Assembly: GCF_020382885.2 (NCBI RefSeq)
Contig: NC_058496.1
Coordinates: 25,028,501-25,092,500, forward strand
Length of the DNA: 64,000 bases
DNA from: Scatophagus argus
Taxonomy: Eukaryota; Chordata; Actinopteri; Scatophagidae
Direction of reading: 5' to 3'
In this document: positions 59,137 through 64,000 of the stretch, piece by piece
Position numbering within the stretch: position 1 is the first letter of the stretch
Layout: each line of letters starts with the position of its first letter
Translations under genes and position numbers: made by a program
The notes under the pieces: model-generated
What the model was told of the DNA's origin: nothing
The model's database searches: none
Seen by the model: the letters and a program-made list of their open reading frames with translations, nothing else

Positions 59137-61605
59137 GATACAAGATACAAGATAGGTTTATTTGTCACACAAACAATCATACACGGTACAATGTGCAGTG
59201 AAATTCTTTGTGTCCCTGCTACCAAAAAATAGGTAAATAAAAAATTTAAATTTAAAGAAAAATAATAAAATTAAAATTCAATTTAAAAAAGTGAAAATGT
59301 GCAATATTTACATGAGTGGTATTTAAATCTAGTGCATGTAGTGCAGGTGGGAGTGGGATTGTCCAGATTAACGCTCACTGTTGAGCAGACGGATGGCCTG
59401 GAGGAAGAAGCTTCTCCTCATCCTCTCAGTGTTGGTTCTCAGGCAGCGGAACCGACAGCCTGATGGCACCAGGGAGAAGAGTGAGTGTCCGGGGTGATGG
59501 GGCTGCCTGAGGATCTTCTCGGCTCTCGACCTGCATCGTTTGATGTAAATGTCCTGCAGGTCGGGTAGAGTTGTTCTGATTGTCCGCTCAGCTGAGCGAA
59601 CTACCCTCCTAAGGGCCGAGAGGTCCTGCTTTGTACAGCTGCCCATCCATGTGGTGATGCTCCCACTCAGGATGCTCTCAGTGGTGCAGGTGTAAAAGTT
59701 CCTGAGCACCTTGAAGGGGAGCCTGAAGTCTCTGAGGCATCTGAGGTGGAAGAGACGCTGCCTGGCCTTCTTAACAGTCCTGTGAATGTGCAGTGACCAG
59801 GACAGGTCCCGTGTGATGGTCACACCGAGGTATTTAAAACTATCCACCCTTTCCACCTCAGACCCGCCGATGCAGAGTGGACGGATGTCCTTCTGCTGCT
59901 TCTTCCTGTAGTCCACAATCAGCTCCTTAGTTTTGCTGACATTCAGCAGGAGGTTATTCTCCTGGCACCAGCTCTCCAGGTGGGTGACCTCCTTCCTGTA
60001 GGCCTCCTCCTTGTTGTGGGAGATTAACCCCACGATGGCTGTGTCGTCAGCAAACTTTATGATGGTGTTACTGTCTGATGTGGACACAGTCATGTGTATA
60101 CAGGGAGTACAGCAGGGGACTCAGCAGGCAGCCTTGGGGGGATCCAGTGTTGAGGGTGAGGGGGGATGAGCTATGGGTGCCCACGTGTACCACCTGTTGT
60201 CTGCCAGTAAGGAAGCTGTGGATCCACCTGCACAGGGAAGAGTTCAGTCCAAGATCACACAGCTTGGTTACCAGTCTGGAGGGGACTATGGTATTCAATG
60301 CTGAACTGTAGTCCACAAACAGCACTCTCACATAGTTCCCCATCCTAGTGTCTACGTGGGAAAGTGTCTTGTGCAGCAGGAAGGTTATGGCGTCGTCTGT
60401 GGATCTGTCTGGGCGGTATGCAAACTGTAGGGGAACCAGGGTGGGGGGCAGAGAGGAGGTGATGAATGTTTTGATGTGAGGGCTATGGGGCGATAGTCAT
60501 TGGGATTACTGGGCTGGGCTATCTTTGGGACGGGGACTACAACAGACTTCTTAAAGCAGGTGGGAATCACACACTGTGAGAAGGAGAGGTTGAATATCGT
60601 TGTAAACACCGGTGCGAGCTGTTCTGCGCAGGCTGTGAGGACTCGACCGCAAATGCCGTCAGGCCCTGCTGCTTTCCTGGTGTTTACACTTCTAAACATC
60701 ATCCTCACCTCCAGCTCCGTCACAGTGAGCGTCACCTCTCCGCCGGCTGGGAGCGCAGCTTCTTACCTGCTGTCCGACTCGAAGCGAGCGTCGACTCTCA
60801 TCTCGGGTGGATGTGTAGCTTTGTAGTCCGTGATGGTGCGTAGTCCCTGCCACAGCGCCCTGGAGTTGCTCCCCTCCATCTGCAGCTTCAGTCTTGCGGC
60901 GTAGCGGCGTTTAGCCCCCTTCACCGTCCTACGGACAGCGTATGTGGCTGCCCTATACAGCGTCATGTCACCGGTGGCGAGTCCCGAGTTGTAGGCGGCG
61001 GTGCTTGTCCTCAGCGCGTCGCGGACAGTTTTGTCCACCCACGGCTTCTGGTTGGGAAAAGTTCTGGTGGTGGCTGTTGGTGTTACGTCTTCCGCCATTT
61101 TCCCGATAAATCCCACAACCGCTTCCGTGAACTCGTTGAGGTCACCGTCCGAGCTGCACTGAAACATATCCCAGTCCGCTGAATCCAGTGCGCCCCGGCC
61201 TCTGATTGGTCAGTCCACCGTGTTACTTCTCTGACTGCAGGAGATTCCTGCTTCAGCCGTTGTTTATATTTCGGCATAAGAAGGACTGCACTGTGGTCCG
61301 AAAGGCCAAACGGAGGCAGAGACTTGGCCCTGTAACCATCCTTGAAAGGAGAGTAACAGTGGTCCAGAGTCCTATCTCCTCTGGTGGGGCAGTCGATGTG
61401 TTATTTAAACTCCGGTATCACCTTCCTCAGGTTAGCACGGTTAAAGTCCCCGTCCACGATGAGGGCTGCATCAGGCTGGTTAGCTTGATAGGTGGATATA
61501 GCCTCATGTAGCTTGGTGAGAGCAGTGTCCGTGTTCGCCTGAGGTGGGATGTAAACAGCGCTGATGATGACCGAAGTAAACTCGCGGGGCAGGTAGAAAG
61601 GACAG
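59137..61605 (-). mobile_element. CR1/L2-like LINE D, 2.5 kb, 5'-truncated and frame-broken
   Basis: The minus-strand pieces in order are an endonuclease remnant near 61605-61200, [140 protein letters not shown] (catalytic DD), FKYLGVTITRDLSW and CTKQDLSALRRVVRSAERTI. It ends FFLQAIRLLNSE and a stop at about 59370, followed by a 3' UTR and a TACAAGATACAAGATA tail at 59137-59156. Several frameshifts separate the pieces, so it is inactive. It belongs to a different subfamily from LINEs A and B and is closer to the fragments at 11957 and 38360. Confidence 0.92.
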
Positions 61606-62969
61606 ATTTATGAGCAAAAATCTCAACCTACTGTGAATCAGCAGTTCTTCAGGTCTTCATTAAAATTAAATAAATCAAATAGTTAAATTCTGTGTTCTGC
61701 ACATTTTTTTTGTTGTTTTACAAATGTATGGTCCGTCTCAGGTTGCAATGCTGTAGTTTGCATTTTGTTTTAGTCTTTGTCTCAGTGCAGAGTGTTTGTT
61801 CGCCAGTGAAGGAAACCATATGAGAGAACTGTGCTAATATTTTGATCTTTTTTGATTGTCACCTTTTTATGGAGAAATAGTTTTAGAGAACACTGTGCTA
61901 CATGCTAGATTTGGGGCATTAATATTTTGTCTTAGAAATAAAATATTGTTTGGAGTCAAAAAACATATGTATTTAACAGTCTCTTTTCCTCAGCTAAACC
62001 GGAGAAGCACACAGCTTAATTTCTCTTAAACAAAATGCTTACTTGACTAAGCTTTGTGGGACATTAATGAAGATGAGACACTGATCTCTATTCTTTAATT
62101 GATGTTTACTGTTATATGGCAAAGTCTCAGGCACTTCAATTCTCATTTGAGTAAGAAAGTCAGTACCTTGATGAATACTAGAAGACAAGCAGCATATTTT
62201 ACACATGAGAGACAGAAACTGGACAAAAAGGAGAATAACTAAACTCTAATGACCACCGTATGTACAATGAAATACATATATCTGCATTAAAAACTATACT
62301 TTGATAAATATATAACTTCATGGGTCGTTACGTATTAATAGGACATACTCAAAATACTGTGATTCTTCTTTTTAAATAGATACATAGGATTTGTATAGAA
62401 GTACAATTTCTCCAGTCTAGGTCACGTCTTCTCATTGATGCATTCATCCACATGAGTTGTACATGTAGTGATGACCTGGGCGCACGTGTATGAGAGATAG
62501 GATATATTTCCTCTAATATGTGGGTGGATTATTCTCTGTATGTCTACTATGATGCACTTAAAAAAAATCAAGAAAAATTAGCCACAAATGAAGATGTTCT
62601 GGTGCTCTTGAATGATCAACATTGAGCATTAGAAATAAAAAAAAAGGTTGTCAAATTGAAAAAAGAGGCCACAAAAACTAAATTGAAGAAAAGAAGGAAT
62701 AAAATGGCATTTAGTGGATGAATTTGTGTCTTGGTTTGAGATATTTCAGCCAGAGTGTGATGGGACTTGAGGCACCAGCTGGTTACATTCATACTCAAAG
62801 GTCACTTTGGGCTTGTCACAGAAACAAGTGTGTGCGTAAATATAAAACATTTCCAGAAAGCTCGTTGGTTGGTTGGTGCTCGGGATGAAATCCCTCATCC
62901 AGCTGTGGGTACAGCATCGTTCAGCGTGAACCAATAGCAGCGCAGGGTTTGTGGGGAGTGGCGAGGCCT
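61606..62969. other. kank1 3' UTR / intergenic
   Basis: AT-rich, with no coding exon. The part nearest 62969 is presumably kank1 3' UTR on the minus strand. No clear polyadenylation signal was assigned. Confidence 0.5.
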
Positions 62970-63032
62970 CTAATCAAACATGCCCCTCCGAGTGGGACTT
63001 GGTGACATCTTTCTGCCGAGTCGAGGTGTCCC
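62970..63032 (-). CDS. kank1: kank1, last coding exon
   Basis: After a TACTCTAG acceptor the exon reads GTPRLGRKMSPSPTRRGMFD and TAG (62970-62972), 21 codons in phase 0. This is the KANK1 C-terminal tail following the ankyrin repeats and, allowing a few substitutions, distinguishes KANK1 from KANK2-4. KANK1 is a cortical scaffold that regulates actin and focal-adhesion/microtubule contacts. Confidence 0.88.
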   Translation of the reverse strand, partial: GTPRLGRKMSPSPTRRGMFD

Positions 63033-63140
63033 CTAGAGTACAGACGGACATAAACACATATGCAAAAACTTGATGTCAGATAGAAACAGACATGAGATTA
63101 GAACAGGTTAGGTTAAACGGAGGGAGTGATGGCAACGTAC

Positions 63141-63239
63141 CGGTGACTGGGCTTTGGAGAAGTTCACATGTGCATAAAGCAACACCGCAATGTCCTTGTG
63201 TCCTGCTTCCAGAGCGATGGACAGGGCATTACTCTCATC
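63141..63239 (-). CDS. kank1: kank1, penultimate coding exon (ankyrin repeat)
   Basis: The exon lies between a CCTTCAG acceptor and a CACCG|GTACGT donor. It has 33 codons: [20 protein letters not shown] and [36 protein letters not shown] is the last ankyrin repeat of KANK proteins and matches KANK1. Phase 0 on both sides. It continues from 63924-64000 and into 62970-63032. Confidence 0.95.
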
Positions 63240-63923
63240 CTGAAGGGAGGGAAAGAAAAGGACATGAGGACGGAGACACAAACAATACAAGATGAGAAAA
63301 ATAAAACCTGTCTGCTATCAGTCAGTATTCAGTGAACACCGTCTTAATGTTTAGCAAAAGTAAACAGCACATTCTATGGGAGATTTCTTTAATTAGAGGC
63401 ACCCAATGCCATACCTTCAAACTGAAGTCTTGAACTGCTTATCACATTTAATGCTTTAATGTTTGTTAAATAAACCCATTTTACTTTTTTATCTTTACAG
63501 TCCAAAATATTCAATTTCCTACCAACAATGTAGGTCTTTTGTCATTTGAACAGTGAAATGTTTGTAATTTGTAATTAATTTGTAATTTGCTTGAAAATAA
63601 ATTTAATCCAGCATTGGCTTGTCGAAACCATCCATTTGCTTTTGATTCATCAATGCACCTCAACTACTCTACATGAAAGTTTCATGGCGCTCATGACACA
63701 TTGTGCTGGTGAGCTTCAGATCAGTGATGCTCTGTTAGTCTCCCCTAGTGGTGCAGGGAGTTTCAGATCCTTCAGTAAAAGTACTAATAGTACACTGTGA
63801 CAATACTCTTGCATTCAAAGTAAAATGCTACGGAGTACAATATCTCCCTCCCATGAAAATATTACACTCAAGTACAGTACTCGAGTATCCCACAGCCGTC
63901 GCACCGCTTCATATGTTACTCAC
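63240..63923 (-). other. kank1: kank1 intron
   Basis: GT (plus-strand ac at 63922-63923) and AG (plus-strand ct at 63240-63241). It contains a dispersed-repeat copy at about 63760-63880 ('cagtaaaagtactaatagta', 'gagtacaatatctccctccc', 'ctcaagtacagtactcgagt'). Confidence 0.85.
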
Positions 63924-64000
63924 GCTGTCACTCAGTGTGGCGTCACAGCCGGGTTGAGCCAGCAGCAGTTTGACGATCTCCACGTGTCCGTGTTCGCTGG
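63924..64000 (-). CDS. kank1: kank1, partial ankyrin-repeat exon (cut by window edge)
   Basis: On the minus strand from base 64000 the exon reads SEHGHVEIVKLLLAQPGCDA and TLSDS|GTGAGT. SEHGHVEIVKLLLAQPGC is an ankyrin repeat of the KANK C-terminal array. The splice joins in phase to [13 protein letters not shown] at 63239. The start of this exon and the rest of kank1 are outside the window. Confidence 0.93.

Overview
This is vertebrate nuclear DNA, almost certainly from a teleost and probably a percomorph. The evidence is GT-AG introns, the DM-domain genes dmrt3 and dmrt1, the 3' end of kank1, and fish-type repeats: CR1/L2-like LINEs, a hAT element, Tc1/mariner remnants and abundant microsatellites. 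The gene order (left edge) - dmrt3 - dmrt1 - kank1, all on the minus strand, is the conserved vertebrate DMRT cluster. dmrt2 is expected just left of base 1 but is not in the window.

Layout. 1-6320: region downstream of dmrt3, with a degenerate tandem array and dispersed repeats. 6321-9247: dmrt3 in two coding exons (474 codons predicted). 9248-17983: intergenic, with a perfect 63-bp palindrome, a LINE 3' fragment and one candidate regulatory block. 17984-45471: dmrt1 in five coding exons (300 codons predicted, all junctions phase-consistent), with a 16.7-kb last intron. That intron holds a complete short hAT element with 8-bp target duplications, a broken multi-exon gene copy on the opposite strand, and LINE and Tc1/mariner scraps. 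Intron 3 holds a 1.4-kb LINE and a 168-bp tandem duplication. 45472-47462: head-to-head interval. 47463-58467, plus strand: a cfap157-like sperm/cilium gene that looks broken (frameshift in exon 1, in-frame TAG in a later exon, missing exons with incompatible phases). Its introns hold a zinc-finger gene fragment and 5.6 kb of nested LINEs. 59137-61605: another LINE. 62970-64000: the last three exons of kank1, the outermost one cut by the window edge.

Biology. dmrt1 and dmrt3 encode DM-domain transcription factors. DMRT1 is the conserved male-determination/maintenance factor and DMRT3 acts in spinal interneurons and gonad. CFAP157 is known in mouse as a sperm-flagellum protein. The most notable points are the apparent decay of cfap157 immediately upstream of dmrt1, an unusual DMRT1 protein (Arg to His in the DM domain, Asn-rich insert in exon 4), the decayed gene copy hosted in dmrt1 intron 4, an exactly resolvable LINE-in-LINE insertion, and three telomere-type hexamers inside a LINE tail. 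I found no RNA genes, CRISPR arrays or prokaryotic features. Family names come from recognition of motifs, not from searches.
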